Shown: positions 10,107 to 21,349 of the stretch, one piece after another | Position numbering within the stretch: position 1 is the first letter of the stretch | Layout: every line of letters begins with the position of its first letter | NCBI GenBank assembly: GCA_026182355.1 | Contig: JAPFBL010000236.1 | Location: 434,001 to 498,000, forward strand | Source: Hermatobates lingyangjiaoensis | Lineage: Eukaryota; Arthropoda; Insecta; Hemiptera; Hermatobatidae | Length of the DNA stretch: 64,000 nucleotides | Reading direction: 5' to 3' | The notes under the pieces: generated by a model | What the model was told of the DNA's origin: nothing | Databases searched by the model: none | What the model saw: the letters and a program-made list of their open reading frames with translations, nothing else | Made by a program: the position numbers and the translations under genes

Positions 10107-10377
10107 TCTACGAGACCAAAATATGTCGTTGTTTTATTGAAAATAATATTTAGTTAGCTATTAAATAGTGTTAGATATAATGGTGTCAGAATATGTATAC
10201 ATGAAAGAAAAAGTTTGGGCCAGTTGATTTTTTTATTCCCCGAGCAACTCAGAAGAGCCTCTAGGACATTAGAGAAACTCTCTAAAAAGGTAACCAAGCA
10301 TGAAAATGGCATACAATTTTTATAAACATGTTTGCAAGAAGGATTGCTACCAACCTTCACTAATATATATATACATG

Positions 10378-10505
10378 TATGTAAAAAGCTTTCACATAAA
10401 CACGTGAAATAACAATCAATGATGAAACCACAATATGAAAATGGGAAAACAAGACTTAAGATCTTTCAACCGTAACAAGCGGTCTTCGTCTGAGTCAAAA
10501 ACCCA
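10378..10505 (-). repeat. PLE family A end fragment, core mutated
   Basis: Family A block in antisense, from AAACACGTGAAATAACAATC to GTCTGAGTCAAAAACCC. The core reads CAGACGA instead of CUGACGA (U4 to A), so this copy is predicted inactive. A small TA run precedes it. Confidence 0.65.
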
Positions 10506-10589
10506 ACTGAGTTGGGTTAGATGATATATGTATATAAGGTATTGTTTTCTTGACCACAATTACTAATAAACACTTTTTTCTTCTTCTTG

Positions 10590-10880
10590 AAATTTTGGTC
10601 AGGGTTAATATCTGGAATCAACTTTTCGCCAACGTTTCGTCTTTATTTTAAGACATCCTCAGGGTTATAAACTAACCAAAACAATGGACATTTGTCATAT
10701 CTACTTTACATTCATCATACAAAAAGTAAGTTTTTTTAATTTTTTATGATGAATTTAAGTAGATATGACAAATGTTCATTGTTTTTGTTAGTTTATAGCC
10801 CTGAGGATGTCTTAAAATAAAGACGAAACGTTGGCAAAAAGGTGATTCCATGTATTAACCCTGACCAAAATCCCAAGTAA
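10590..10880. repeat. PLE inverted repeat, family E
   Basis: Arms of about 130 bases mirror each other around 10730-10745 (AGTTTATAGCCCTGAGGATG on the right; complement on the left). Each arm carries a module: the plus copy at 10798-10835, and a minus copy at 10628-10665 in which stem I has one mismatch (ACC opposite GGC). The block GGGTTAATA/TATTAACCC marks the outer ends. Confidence 0.7.
10798..10835 (+). ncRNA. hammerhead-like module, family E
   Basis: Stem I GCC/GGC (10798-10800 with 10833-10835), CUGAGGA 10801-10807, extra U, stem II GUCUU (10809-10813) with AAGAC (10820-10824), GAAA 10825-10828, stem III ACGU 10828-10831, U17 10832. Every conserved core base is present. Confidence 0.65.
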
Positions 10881-12200
10881 AGTTTATCAAGACTCGGTCT
10901 ACGGAGTCTCAGTATTATGTGTATGTTTATCTCTCCCTTGTCTCAACTATTGCCCCGCTGTTAATTATTAGTTAACGTAATAAATTCTTAATTTCTCTAC
11001 CGCTAATTGTCAAATTATCTATATACTTATAAAACTCTGTTACCCGCGTTTATTTGTTTGTACACGCTCTAAATTAAACAAAATGTTTGAAATTTGGCGG
11101 GCATCAAACCTACGTTCTTGTAATAGAATATTCTTCAAACGTGAAAAGACACATAACTGAACTGTAATTCCAAGTGCTATCATTATTAAAATCTGAAACT
11201 CTTAAATATTGATTTAAATGTCTAGTATGAACAACTGAATACATAACTAGACGTTTATCTATCATGTCAATAATGATTGAAAATATAAAACAAAATCTGG
11301 AGTGGTCTACACTTAATCTCAGAACTTTTTTGACAATCCATCGTCATCAGATCGAGAACTGCTTTCTACAAGTTCTACTTGGTTACTGATATACATATAA
11401 GCAAAACAATTACACTGTAAAAATAAATATATAAAGCATACTAAGAAATTCTAAATGATACTAAAGTTTTTCGTCCAATAATCGTCCTCATCACAAGCAG
11501 AAAGATAATGGAAGTTGAGCAGTTGTTCATGATAAAGTATTTGTATCTCACCTTGATGATAAAAATTATTCAAAATATGGACGCTAGGAACTGCTATTTT
11601 TCGTAATGCGTCGTATGTGACAGCTCTCGACTGACTGCAGCCGCACCACTTCAAGACCTTTTCAAGATGCTCTTATTTGGTTTTTAGAAAAGATTCCGGT
11701 CTCAATACGCCAGAAACCGATTTCATATCTAATTATTATTCGATCTTTTTTTTCTTCTTAACATTATATTTACTATTAATTGTTTTGAAACTTATTTCAT
11801 TTAGTGATTCGAAAATATTTTAGTTATAATTTACTTTTTTATTTTATCATAACCACCTTCCCTCTTTGTTTAATTTTACTTTCTTTTATTTATGACTTTT
11901 GTATTACTTTTTATTTACAACCGTTTGTTGATAATTCGGTTGGCGACACTGACTGTCATTTGTAAGGCCTGCGAACCCTTTCATGCCATCACTTTTGTGT
12001 TCTCTTCTTTTCTCTCTAAGATGGCGTACAACCAAAATGTAATCGAGAGTCGTGAGTGTTTCTTTTCTCTTTTGTATTTTTTAGTAATAAGTTTCATTAT
12101 ATACATACATTTTAGAATAGCAAAATTATAATAGTATATTATTATTACTAAACATTAAATAATAATATTAAAAAGTAAAAATAAAATTTTATTAGTCAAC
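10881..12200. other. AT-rich stretch, weak repeat traces
   Basis: The segment 11022-11110 (ACTCTGTTACCCGCG, TTTGTTTGTACACGC) resembles the end of a widespread insect interspersed repeat, but the match is from memory and weak. Frames at 11451-11654 (minus) and 11892-12131 (plus) show no domain. Confidence 0.3.
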
Positions 12201-12212
12201 AAATAACAGCTC

Positions 12213-12461
12213 TCAGGTTTTATACCTGTCAAACATGGCAACTCTGCAGTCAGGTACTTTTGACAAGTCACTGATTGCTCTCTGGAGCAAAGGACTTTTC
12301 CAGATGGTTCTTGAAGGTCGAGGGAAGGAGTGGGTCAGAAGAAAAGTAAGTTGTCGAGTGAAAGCCACCGCTTTGTCACCATAAAGGGAAGCGTCAAGGT
12401 CTTTGTGACTTTGCCAACTTCGCCTTGCAGCCTCGATCCATTCTGACCGGTTGCCCTTCGG
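12213..12461 (-). CDS. unidentified open segment of about 82 codons, possible exon or transposon piece
   Basis: On the minus strand this stretch is open between a TAG at 12464-12462 and a TGA at 12215-12213, with near 50% GC in a region that is mostly AT. It reads KGNRSEWIEAARRSW and later FTRQLTFLLTHSFPRPSR. There is no good ATG start. A CAG|GTATAA donor-like site lies at 12226/12225 near its end, so a partial exon is conceivable, but the upstream boundary has no pyrimidine tract. The opposite strand also has a short open frame (12235-12384, MATLQSGTFDKSL) with an AAA|GTAAGT donor-like site. I recognise neither product. Confidence 0.25.
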   Translation of the reverse strand, partial: PKGNRSEWIEAARRSWQSHKDLDASLYGDKAVAFTRQLTFLLTHSFPRPSRTIWKSPLLQRAISDLSKVPDCRVAMFDRYKT

Positions 12462-12600
12462 CTACGACACCACTTATTTGTATAGGCATGAAAAAACATT
12501 CTTCTGATAGAAAGGGCTATAACTAGAATTACTTCCCATGTACGAGTATTGTCATCAGAAAAACTGATAAAACATTATTATCATTATTTTAAAGGGCGTT

Positions 12601-12815
12601 GGTTGTAGGCTCACAGGTAGGTTACTTACCTTTAGGTTCGAGTCTTGGCAATGACCCTAGACTTTGCATGTAGTAGATGTAAAATCATGCACCCACGCCC
12701 ATGGAGAGAACGTATGAGTGTTGGTCCCAAGCGTATACGACAGGCGTGGTTAACTGCGGCCTCAAAGCCACATGTAGTCTTTTGAATCATCAAGTACGGC
12801 CTTCCGCTGTTTGTT
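12601..12815 (+). mobile_element. tRNA-derived SINE, diverged copy
   Basis: The 5' part holds a pol III B box GGTTCGAGTCT (about 12636-12646). Downstream, GGAGAGAACGTATGAGTGTT and GGTCCCAAGCGTATACGACA align with the body of the better preserved SINE at 55401-55709. The A box is degraded and no target-site duplication is clear. Confidence 0.55.
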
Positions 12816-13945
12816 TATAAAAATGTTTCAAAATAAAAGAAATAAATTGTCCTAATAAAGACAAAAAAATTTGGCATTTAAGAAGAAAACTATTTATCAA
12901 TCATTACTTGAACAATCTAAGTTTTTAGAAAATAATTTTTTAGAAACTTTCTTTTCTTCGAGTTAACAAAGTTAATAAACGAAGGCAATGAGGACACTGC
13001 TCAATATTTGAAAGACGCGAAACGGTTTTAGATGCACTGATCGAGTAATATAATGATACATTCAAGGGTTTTACAATAGAACTGTTATATAAGAATTCGG
13101 TTATCCATTCGTTGTGGCCTTTTGGGGAAGCGGACGGTGCTACAATGGACATTACTCCAAGAAAGCTTCACCACCCTTGATATACGATGTCAAATACTTG
13201 TTAAGATGCCTACTTTAATAAACTTGGCTAAGGTAAAATTTAAAACCCCGATGCAGTATCAATGTTCTTTCATAATTAAAACAGTAGTCAAATAAAAATG
13301 AGCCATCCCTTCTACCTACAGAAGAGCACTAAAGGTGAACGTGACTAAAAACGTGGGTGCTGGAATAATCATAACATTAACAGATCAGGAAAAACACACA
13401 CTGAGAGCATTATAAATAGCCACTGAGACTTTTGCATGTAGAGTGTTTACTGCTGTGCTTCTTATAGTTTTTTTGTAACGGTTCTGAACTACCGCACTCT
13501 TTTACGTTTATCTGTTCTATTTTATTCATAAAACGGCCTGCTGTCAATTATTATTGAGAAATATATTAATCTTCTTTTTATGTCTGAGATTAAATTAGAT
13601 CTCTTTGTGCAGCTTTAAATCTTATACATATATATTTCTAAAAATTTTATGCCAATTTCATGCTTGGTTTCCTTTTCAGAGAGTTTTTCTAATGTCCTAC
13701 AGGTACGGAGACTCAAGGTACCAGGCGGCCCTCTGGAGTGAATAGCCTTACTCCGCTATGCGGTACTCTGGCGGAGTGGACAAAATAACACCGACAGAGC
13801 TTCAGGGAATTTCCCCTGTATGATACTAAGGAGAAAGTATAAGGCCCGGAGACCATCTTCCGGAAGAGCAGAGGGTCCAAAACCGCTAACCTCCCATAAG
13901 TACACCTAAGGTTCCGAAGGAGAAAGGAAGTCACTTTCTCCCGAA
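12816..13945. other. no gene recognised
   Basis: AT-rich until about 13680, then a GC-richer 13710-13940 segment with an open minus-strand frame (13713-13934, 73 codons) that has no recognisable domain. It abuts the LINE fragment and may be part of another repeat. Confidence 0.35.
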
Positions 13946-13947
13946 AC

Positions 13948-14225
13948 GTAGGGAGCCTGAATGGTCATTATCAATTATCGTTTGCGCAAAAAAGAGGAAG
14001 AAACACCTTTGCACCTGTTAGTTGACTGTCAGGCAACTTTGCTCCACAGAGGTAGGTGCTTCGGGACAATCAACAAAACCATAGAAAAACTTTTACCGCT
14101 GGAACCAGCAAAAGTGCTAAGCTTCTTGGAGGCGTTGAAGCTAACTGCTGAGGTACTTTAGTACAGAAGGGAGAAAGTACAATAGTTTTTAAGACGCAGT
14201 GCTATAGTCATCCTCAAATAATAAT
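13948..14225 (+). pseudogene. 3' end of a LINE (RNase H-type family L1a), copy 1
   Basis: From 13990 the frame reads KKEEETPLHLLVDCQATLLH and ends at SFLEALKLTAEVL (stop 14161). It closely matches the C-terminus of the copy at 18441-19035. A frameshift separates the LNGH motif (about 13950-13960) from the rest. The 3' UTR has AGTACAGAAGG, GAAAGTACAATAGTTTTTAA and CCTCAAATAATAATA, again shared with the other copies. Strong 5' truncation is typical of LINE insertions. Confidence 0.65.
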
Positions 14226-14297
14226 ATCCTGGGCAGTTCCTCCTCAGGGAGTTCAAGCGGACTGGCAAATCCATACCCCATGGAAACCATTAGACAT

Positions 14298-15125
14298 TAT
14301 ATGTTTGATTGGCGTTCATGTCAGAATTTTACTTTCCTTGCATCTCACATTAAGTCATTAAAATATTTCAAATATTTTCATTAAACCTAGAAACACGAAT
14401 TTTATTTCAGTTAATTTTCTTAAGAAATTACTAAATCAATGTAAATATATGTAAACCAATGCGAAAGTATAACAGGTGATCCATTAGTCCAAGATGAATA
14501 TTCAGGTATTTTATTTTTTTTAATGAACAGTTTGGTATAAAAAAATTTCTGAAAACATAAAATTGACTTTAACCCCTTTAAGGTTAATGAAATTTTAAAA
14601 AAATTACCTGAACTTATTTTTTGCATAATGTGCTATTTTTACGTATAATTTCAACTTAATCCTGAAACAGTTTGTATCTTCCTCACAAGCTTTCAGATGA
14701 ATCACAAGTCAAATTTTTCACATTTTATTGAAAAAAAATGTTTGCAGTTGTTTTAAAAGTTGGAGTACTTTTTCAGGTTTCAAATTTGCTGCTTCCATGA
14801 TAACACCAAAATTTCAAGACTCTAGAGTTAGTAGTTTAGAGGGAAAAAAGTTGTCTGTAAACAAATTTTGGCAAAAAGAGTGACTTTTCCGTCATGCATA
14901 ATTGTTCCCAAAAAAATAGGGTTCTTTCTTCTACACTATGATGCTCATTTCTGTTTAAAATATGAATTTCATTCATCAAAGATTGTCGACCGTGGCGTGA
15001 ACTTAAGCTGTTGGATGCATACCCACTCACATAGAGACATCATCGAAAAAATGTCATAAAACGACTTTGGTGACCTCAAAACATGTAATTCCGTCAGCAT
15101 ATCAATATCGAATTTTATACAAGGA
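14298..15125 (+). repeat. unclassified ~0.85-kb interspersed repeat, copy 1
   Basis: Matches 21350-22215 along its whole length. Shared landmarks include ATTATATGTTTGATTGGCGT at the start, CAGGTGATCCATTAGTCCA, GCCAAAATTTCAAG, TTCTACACTATGATG, CATCAAAGATT and AACGACTTTGGTGACCTCAA near the end. Shorter copies are at 46484-46800 (minus) and 53070-53640. It has many stops in every frame, no terminal inverted repeats that I can see, and no poly-A tail. Confidence 0.6.
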
Positions 15126-15407
15126 CTTCACTTGCAGTAAAGTAATAGATGAAGAATCCATGTTCTCCATTAGATTAAAATATCATAAATTAATGTTACG
15201 TTCTAATTTAATTAGAAAGGAAATTAAATTGTAATGCAAAATTGCGTAAAACGAGAAAATTGTAACATAATTATAATTGCAATGCTTTAAACTAACTAAA
15301 TTTTCTTAGTTTAACAACAAAAGCCATTGAAATAAATATGAAATAATAATTAACTCATTTTGGTAATTTTTAATACAAAATTATAATGATTTTTATAAGT
15401 ATACTAG

Positions 15408-17085
15408 CTGATCTACCCGGCTTTACCCGGGAAACAATTTAATTAACTCTAATAATAAATTACATATAACGAAAACAATTTAAATTTTCTATAGTTCCGT
15501 TACACTTATCTTTTTTGAGATAAAGGAAATTAATACAAAATTAAAATTATAGATTACGCAAAAAAGATATAATCTAACCACTGATTGTAAATTGCACACA
15601 TTGTTTAATACAATGTGTAGTTGATAGATTAGATTAAACAAATAATAAAAATAATATTTTTCATCGAAGAGTACAAAAAGAAATGTTGGTAGAAGTCTTT
15701 AAATATAATGACAGGTATTTTAAACCCACAAATCATTTCAATTAGGAGACATCTAGTTAATGAGACTAAACACTGATTATAAATTGCACACATTGTCTAA
15801 TACAATGGTAGTTCATAGATTAGATTAAACAAATAATAAAAAGAATATTTTTTGCCGAACAATACATCAAGAAATGTTGAAAGAAGTCTAAGCACATTAA
15901 ATGTGATGTCTTATCTGTTAAATATAATGATACGAATTTTAAACCCACAAATCGTTTCAATTAGGAGCCTGTTAGTTGAAGAGGCTAAGGCATATCACAT
16001 TAGATTTCATTTAATAATTTCAATTTGAAGACTTCACACAGTTTTAAATGTTTTAATTAAAATTATATCAGTAAACAAAATTGTCTCTTAAAAGTTTGAA
16101 TAACAATATTTTGATGAAATATTATTTGTTTATGAAGAATCATTGTATCGAAAAGTGTCAATTGAGTTCCAAATGTTAAATTCTAAATATATTTTTCATT
16201 ATGTAATGATAAGAGTTATTATGTTAAGAACTGTATTTATACCCACAAATACATACAATGATTAAGTTTTATATATGTACATTTTGATTTTAATATTTCT
16301 TCATCCATTTTTGATGCTGTATATATTCCCTTATAAGTTTTACTGATTTAGACATTCATAAACGTCTTCTAGTTAGATATCATCGATATATATAACTTAT
16401 CATTTTGCCTATATGGAGTAGGGCCGGATACTAATTACTAATAATTAAATATTTTAAACAAACGAATCAATCAATCAATTAACCAATAAAGAAGTCTTAC
16501 AATTATTAAACTTAAACAAATTACTTTAACTATTCTTTTAAGATTAGAATTAATGGTTCAAATACTATCATTATTATTCGTAATAGTATTATGCATACTT
16601 AAAGTTAATAGTTATTATTTAACGCATAACTTTCTTTATTGCTTAAAGCAAGTTAAACCAATTAGATATGAAAAGTTAATTGTAAACTATTGATAATAAC
16701 TAAAGCTTTGTTAAAGTTAATAAGAAACCCATATAAAATTACAATAATTGTCTTTAATATCAATCTGAAAACAATAATAAAATTTGTAGAACCTGGTTAT
16801 TTCCAATTGACAAAGCATGTGGAAATATTATCATAAAGAATAACCTACCTGCAGTCGCTATTACCAATTAAACTCAAAATGTAAACAAACAGGTTATACA
16901 GCAAACCTTATCTATTATAATATTTTTGTGATATTACCGGAACCACAACTCTGATTTTTAAAAGACTTTATATAAACCTTCCCGGGGATATACCTAATAA
17001 TTCCCTAAATTTTCACTGCGATTGGATGTATGGTTTTTGAATCTATCGAATATAAACACACAGACATACATTCATTTTTATATAT
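15408..17085 (+). mobile_element. 1.7-kb element with ACCCGGC head and TATATATAGAT tail
   Basis: Begins ACTAGCTGATCTACCCGGCT followed by TTACCCGGGAAACAA, and ends with CACAGACATACATTCATTTT then TATATATAGAT. Head and tail of this kind recur in many arthropod genomes (from memory; class not assigned here). The interior is AT-rich and non-coding, with a ~200-bp internal tandem duplication. It could be a non-autonomous derivative. Confidence 0.5.
15575..15990 (+). repeat. tandem duplication inside the 1.7-kb element
   Basis: Two diverged units of about 200 bases share CACTGATTGTAAATTGCACA, CATAGATTAGATTAAACAAA, AAGAAATGTTG, and TTTTAAACCCACAAATC followed by TTTCAATTAGGAG. The second unit carries an extra ~25 bases. 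Confidence 0.65.
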
Positions 17086-17099
17086 ATAGATAATTATAA

Positions 17100-17290
17100 A
17101 CAAAATTAAAGTTTATCAGGACTCGGTCAGTTCTTCAGGTTCAAATTAAACTCCCATTGTCAGCGTTTCGGTTTTCATTTAAAACCTTTATCATAGACCT
17201 ACAAAAGTTTTAAATAAAAACCGAAACTTTGACAATGAGAGTTTAATTTGAACCTGAAAAACTGACACAGTCCTGATAAACTGTAACTTT
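17100..17290. repeat. inverted repeat of the A6-less PLE end family
   Basis: The left arm (AAAGTTTATCAGGACTCGGT, then TCAGTTCTTCAGGTTCAAAT) is mirrored on the right (17205-17285), with GAAACTTTGACAATGAGAGT. The hammerhead-like core is degenerate: the bases before GAAAC are A/U-rich and CUGANGA is absent. Confidence 0.6.
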
Positions 17291-18440
17291 GTTTCTACTT
17301 CACAGTCGATACATAAATTATAATTATTCTAATAACCTCTATGGTACAAATAATTTGTTTAATAATACATGGATAGTACTAATAACAATATTCTTTATTT
17401 TATTTTCTAAAATTGTTTGTAGATATATTAATTAAAACATTCGTTTCAAATATGTGGTAAATAGATATTTATTTCTGTTACGTAAAATATTTGTTGGTGT
17501 TGATAAAATGTTGAATGGATCCCACAGAAGGAGGGCGTGGCAGGATGAAGTCTTGTCAGAACATGATGCATGACCTTCCTTATTTAAGAAAGAGAGAGAG
17601 AGAGAGAAAGAATGATAGTAACAGAGTGAAATAAGTCAGGAGAAATGGCAGTGCAACAGGGTTGTCGACAGAAGGTCCCAGAGGAATTACTAGTAGACAT
17701 AATTTCAATTAGTAATTAATTATTCCATATAAATAGCTGTCATTGCATTGATTCTATTCGGCAATTTAAAAATCTATCTAAAACAGCATGATTGGAAAAA
17801 ACTTTCAAACACTTGAGAGCCACGATTGTCGAAAAATGACAAAATTCTTCAAATTTATTTATATACTTTGGAGCTATTTAGAACTTCACTTAACTTTGGA
17901 ATTATTTTTATGTTTACTTAGTTAAGTCGATATACAACACTAAAGACTGTACTTAATAATATAAAAATAAACAAAAGCAACCAACTTAGACTGAAGTTTT
18001 CCCATATTTGTAGATATCACAAATTCATCCAAAATGATCACACAATAATTTTTTACTCAAGGATATCAAATGCAAAATTTTAAGGCTATACAACTGGCAG
18101 TTAAGTGAATAAAAAATGATTGTTTAGTATAAATTGAAGTAAACTTCCATGATTTGATATATTATGAAATTATACTGAAAATCATTTATTTGTGGAATGT
18201 TGTGGTGTGTAGGCTGTTCACAAATATTGAGTTTACCTTCTATAAAGATTCAAGTGACCACGGAAATATAGAACATGGTTTTCAGGAACTTAAAAACATG
18301 GGAATCCATCTGCATTTTTGTGTTGTTCTTGTTTATGATTTCTATCAAATCTTCAGTTCAATTCAAAAAGTAGAGTACTCTCAAAAGCCATCTTTGAGAA
18401 TGTGTAGATGTAAGATTCACGAATACAACTTGTATAATCT
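17291..18440. other. AT-rich stretch, no gene
   Basis: Nothing supportable except a short GA repeat (about 17588-17610). The open frame from 18154 runs in a different frame into the LINE relic that follows; I do not call it a gene. Confidence 0.4.
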
Positions 18441-19035
18441 CTATATTCATAGACAAGGATGCCAGGACATGCAGGAGTACAGGGAAATGAATGAGCAGAC
18501 TAACTTGCGAGGGAAGCTGCTCAGAAACCGCATATAGGTCTAGAACCATATTGTGGTATAGGAAAACACACTATACAAGAACTTCTTAGGAAAGAGGATA
18601 GAGAAAACAGGAAGCAATACTGGGATTCTCTTCAAGGACACAGACAATCAAAGATACTTTTCAATAAGTTTGAGAATAGACAAATCTTTGATTGTATGGA
18701 AAGGAGCAGGAATAATCTAAAGATTTTAACCGGTTTTCTAACTGGTCACTGCAAACTTAATGGCCATCTCCGGAAAATGGGTATTAGCAATGATGGTTTC
18801 TGCAAGGTTGAGGAAGAAACACTGCTGCATCTGCTGGCTGATTCCCAAGCCACTGTGCTACACAGAGGCAGGTGCTTCGGGACACTCAACAAAACCATAG
18901 AAGAGCTTTTACCGTTGAACCCTGCAAAAGTGATGAGCTTCTTGGAGGCGTTGAAGCTAACTTGGGCACTATAGTACAGAAGGGGGGAAAGTACAATAGT
19001 TCTTAGGACGCAATACTACAATCACCTTCACAAAT
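18441..19035 (+). pseudogene. 3' end of a LINE with RNase H domain, copy 2
   Basis: In the frame of 18462 the sequence reads PGHAGVQGNE, a stop, AD, a stop, LAREAAQKP. This is the C-terminal RNase H signature GHxGxxGNExAD broken by two stops. It continues through RKEDRENRKQYWDSLQG, FLTGHCKLNGHLRKMGI and EEETLLHLLADSQATVLHRG to SFLEALKLTWAL (stop 18974). RNase H followed by an LTGHxxLxxHLxKMG / EEETxxHLL tail is typical of Jockey/R1-superfamily non-LTR elements. The 3' UTR matches the copies at 13948 and 36550 and ends in AAATAAATAAATA. Two in-frame stops and strong 5' truncation make it dead. Confidence 0.75.
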
Positions 19036-19297
19036 AAATAAATATTCATAGTTAAAGACATTTATAATAACTAACCAGTTGTCATTGATTTACTGTAAGT
19101 AAAATACAGTCATCATGAAAAACTTTATATTCATGAAAAACATATTCCTACGACTTGAAGTCGCTTGAATGATAATGCTGAACTTTTATGGTTGGTGGGT
19201 ATGCTCAAGAAGAATATTCTTTTTAAATTTTAACTAAAACAATACAAGACATACAATAAACGTTTAAATAATTTAATTGGTGGTTTCTAGCTCTCTC

Positions 19298-20289
19298 TAA
19301 AGCCACCTGGGGAGTAGGTTACAAAGGATGCTCCATCATGTATAGTGCAATTTTTGAATCCATAGTCTGCCACGGCGCATCATTCTGGGCCAGAAGAACA
19401 AAAACCAAACATATGAGGGACTTGCTCTCCGCCTAAAGGAAAGTCCTAATTCAAGTAAGCAAAGCATATAAAACAATTAGTCTCAGAGCAGTACAGGTTA
19501 TTAGTGGTAAAATACCTATAGAAATTTTATTAAAATATAAAGCTGAAAAGTTCTATTTATCAAAAGGCATGACCCCAGTTTGGATTCATTACCGATCTAC
19601 AGCAATAACTGACAGAATGACAGAACTGAAAGAGTGGGCCCTCAGCGCATGGCAGGAAAGGTGGGACGAAGGCGGTCCGGGAGAGTGGACTAGAACCCTT
19701 TTTCCCGACATAAGAGAGCGATTAAGTGTCCGAAACTTCCCAGGTGGTCATTGGTTAACGCAAATGTTGTCGGGACACGGCGACTTCAGACATTATCTCT
19801 GGAGATTTAAAATCATTAATAGCCCGTTATGTACCTGTGGATATGCGCCAGAAACTGCGGAACACGTGCTATTCTCTTGCGAAATGTACGCAGATGCAAG
19901 GCACAAAATGATAATGGAAACTGACAACGATACACGGATTATAAATTACTTATCGAACAAAGACAGAACTAGATACTTCCTTAAATACATATATGAGATA
20001 GGGAAAAGGAAAAAAGTATGGGGCTCTGCCCCTCCACCAAAGTAGGGTGTTTTTTTTTTTTTTTTAGTCCATGGACAATCCGTGGACCATAGTCTTGATG
20101 TGGGGTCGTGGAAGCTCGCCTCCGCGTGGTCCACCTCGGGCGTATCCCAGTGACTGATTATCCCATTTGGGATGTACGCCACTGGGATACGGCTAAAGAG
20201 CTTTCACGTAAAAAAGCATCGACCTGACTTGCTGTAATATCGTTGCGGTATGGCTGAATAGGCTAAGGCACGCAGTATTATATCAAACA
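19298..20289 (+). mobile_element. 5'-truncated R1-type LINE insertion with 16-bp target-site duplication
   Basis: The 992-bp insert is flanked by perfect direct copies of GGTTTCTAGCTCTCTC at 19282-19297 and 20290-20305. Inside, in the frame starting near 19311, one reads GVGYKGCSIMYSAIFESIVC, FWARRTKTKHMRD, a stop, then QVSKAYKTISLRAVQVISGK and PIEILLKYKAE. This is the end of the reverse transcriptase region of an R1/Jockey-like element (W.AR..., L..aYrTvs..al.ViaG..Pi). A 159-codon tail frame follows, then a ~240-bp 3' UTR with a T-run at 20050-20065. No poly-A tail is present; the element ends near CGCAGTATTATATCAAACA. Confidence 0.75.
19569..20045 (+). CDS. C-terminal domain of the R1-type LINE ORF2
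   Basis: This intact frame (158 codons from the first ATG; the true frame starts upstream of it) contains AWQERWDEGGPGEWTRTLFP (about residues 28-47), LTQMLSGHGDFRHYLWRF (about 63-80) and a zinc-knuckle-like CTCGYAPETAEHVLFSC (about 88-104, spacing C-x-C-x8-H-x4-C). GHG.F..YL..F followed by CxC...E...H.L..C is the usual C-terminal signature of R1/Jockey-clade ORF2 proteins, thought to bind RNA or target DNA. The upstream stop near 19434 and the missing endonuclease and RT fingers mean this is a dead fragment. Confidence 0.75.
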   Translation: MTPVWIHYRSTAITDRMTELKEWALSAWQERWDEGGPGEWTRTLFPDIRERLSVRNFPGGHWLTQMLSGHGDFRHYLWRFKIINSPLCTCGYAPETAEHVLFSCEMYADARHKMIMETDNDTRIINYLSNKDRTRYFLKYIYEIGKRKKVWGSAPPPK

Positions 20290-20299
20290 GGTTTCTAGC

Positions 20300-20360
20300 T
20301 CTCTCAAGCCATTGTAATATATCGAAAGACTCTCTTCAAGCCATTGTAATATATCGAAAA
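20300..20360. repeat. ~31-bp tandem duplication
   Basis: The unit CAAGCCATTGTAATATATCG plus AAA occurs twice, separated by GACTCTCTT, just outside the 3' target-site copy of the LINE. Confidence 0.7.
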
Positions 20361-21349
20361 TGAATATTTTTACCAAATGAAATTTACATTTCTTATTGGT
20401 AAAGACAACTAGATTTTTTTTTCAACAGTTAAATTATAAAACGGTAAGTATAAATATATTGAACAGAAAAATAATTTTGTACAAAAAAAAATTATAAAAA
20501 AAACAATGATCATATTCATGACGGCCTTCACTTTAAAAAAGTGTGTTAAATATACTGTGTTTCGAATTAAAAAGTCATTTTCAAATTCAAATTTTGATTA
20601 AAAAAACTTTCCTCTTTATTATATATAAAGTAAAGTTATTACGAAAAAACCTGATCTAGAGATTTCTCATATTTACTGGAGCACTCAATTTCAGAAATCT
20701 GGAGTGGTCTATACTCAACTTTACTATAAGTAAATATATACTCGTATGTCTATATGGGGGATGTTTATTAGCATTTCATTTCTGGAAACCTTACAGATAG
20801 TGACTGAACCAGTGATCATTAAAACGCATATTTTTGACTATCACACAACTTGTGCATATAATATGTCATATATCATTTGTATTACCACTTTTAACAGTAA
20901 TAACACTTTTCTAAAACCAAAGTGACGATTTCGTGTGACGAAATAATCTATTACAGGAGAACATGGCTTTGTTCCCATAAACAAACGAACAAAAAATATT
21001 GCCAGTGGATCTATTATATTATGTTGTTTGTCTGAACTTCTACTTTGAAGATTTAAACCAAAGTTTTCCCTTTAAGACTTAAAAATATTTCTTTTTTTTT
21101 TCAGAAAAATGTTAGAAACGTATAAAAAAAATTTCAGTGTCATTGAATCAACGAAGAATTAGCTTAAAATGAATATCCATTTTATAATATATAATGGAGG
21201 AGTCCATAGCTTAAACTTCAATATTAACCAAAGATAATATCATTCATAAATACAAGAAAATCTACATCCTATACTAAGTTCTGTTCAAGACTTCAACATA
21301 TAGATTGATTAGAGCATTTTGTTTGGCAAATTCATGAAAAGCATAAAAA
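20361..21349. other. AT-rich stretch, no gene
   Basis: No feature recognised; long A and T runs only. Confidence 0.4.
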
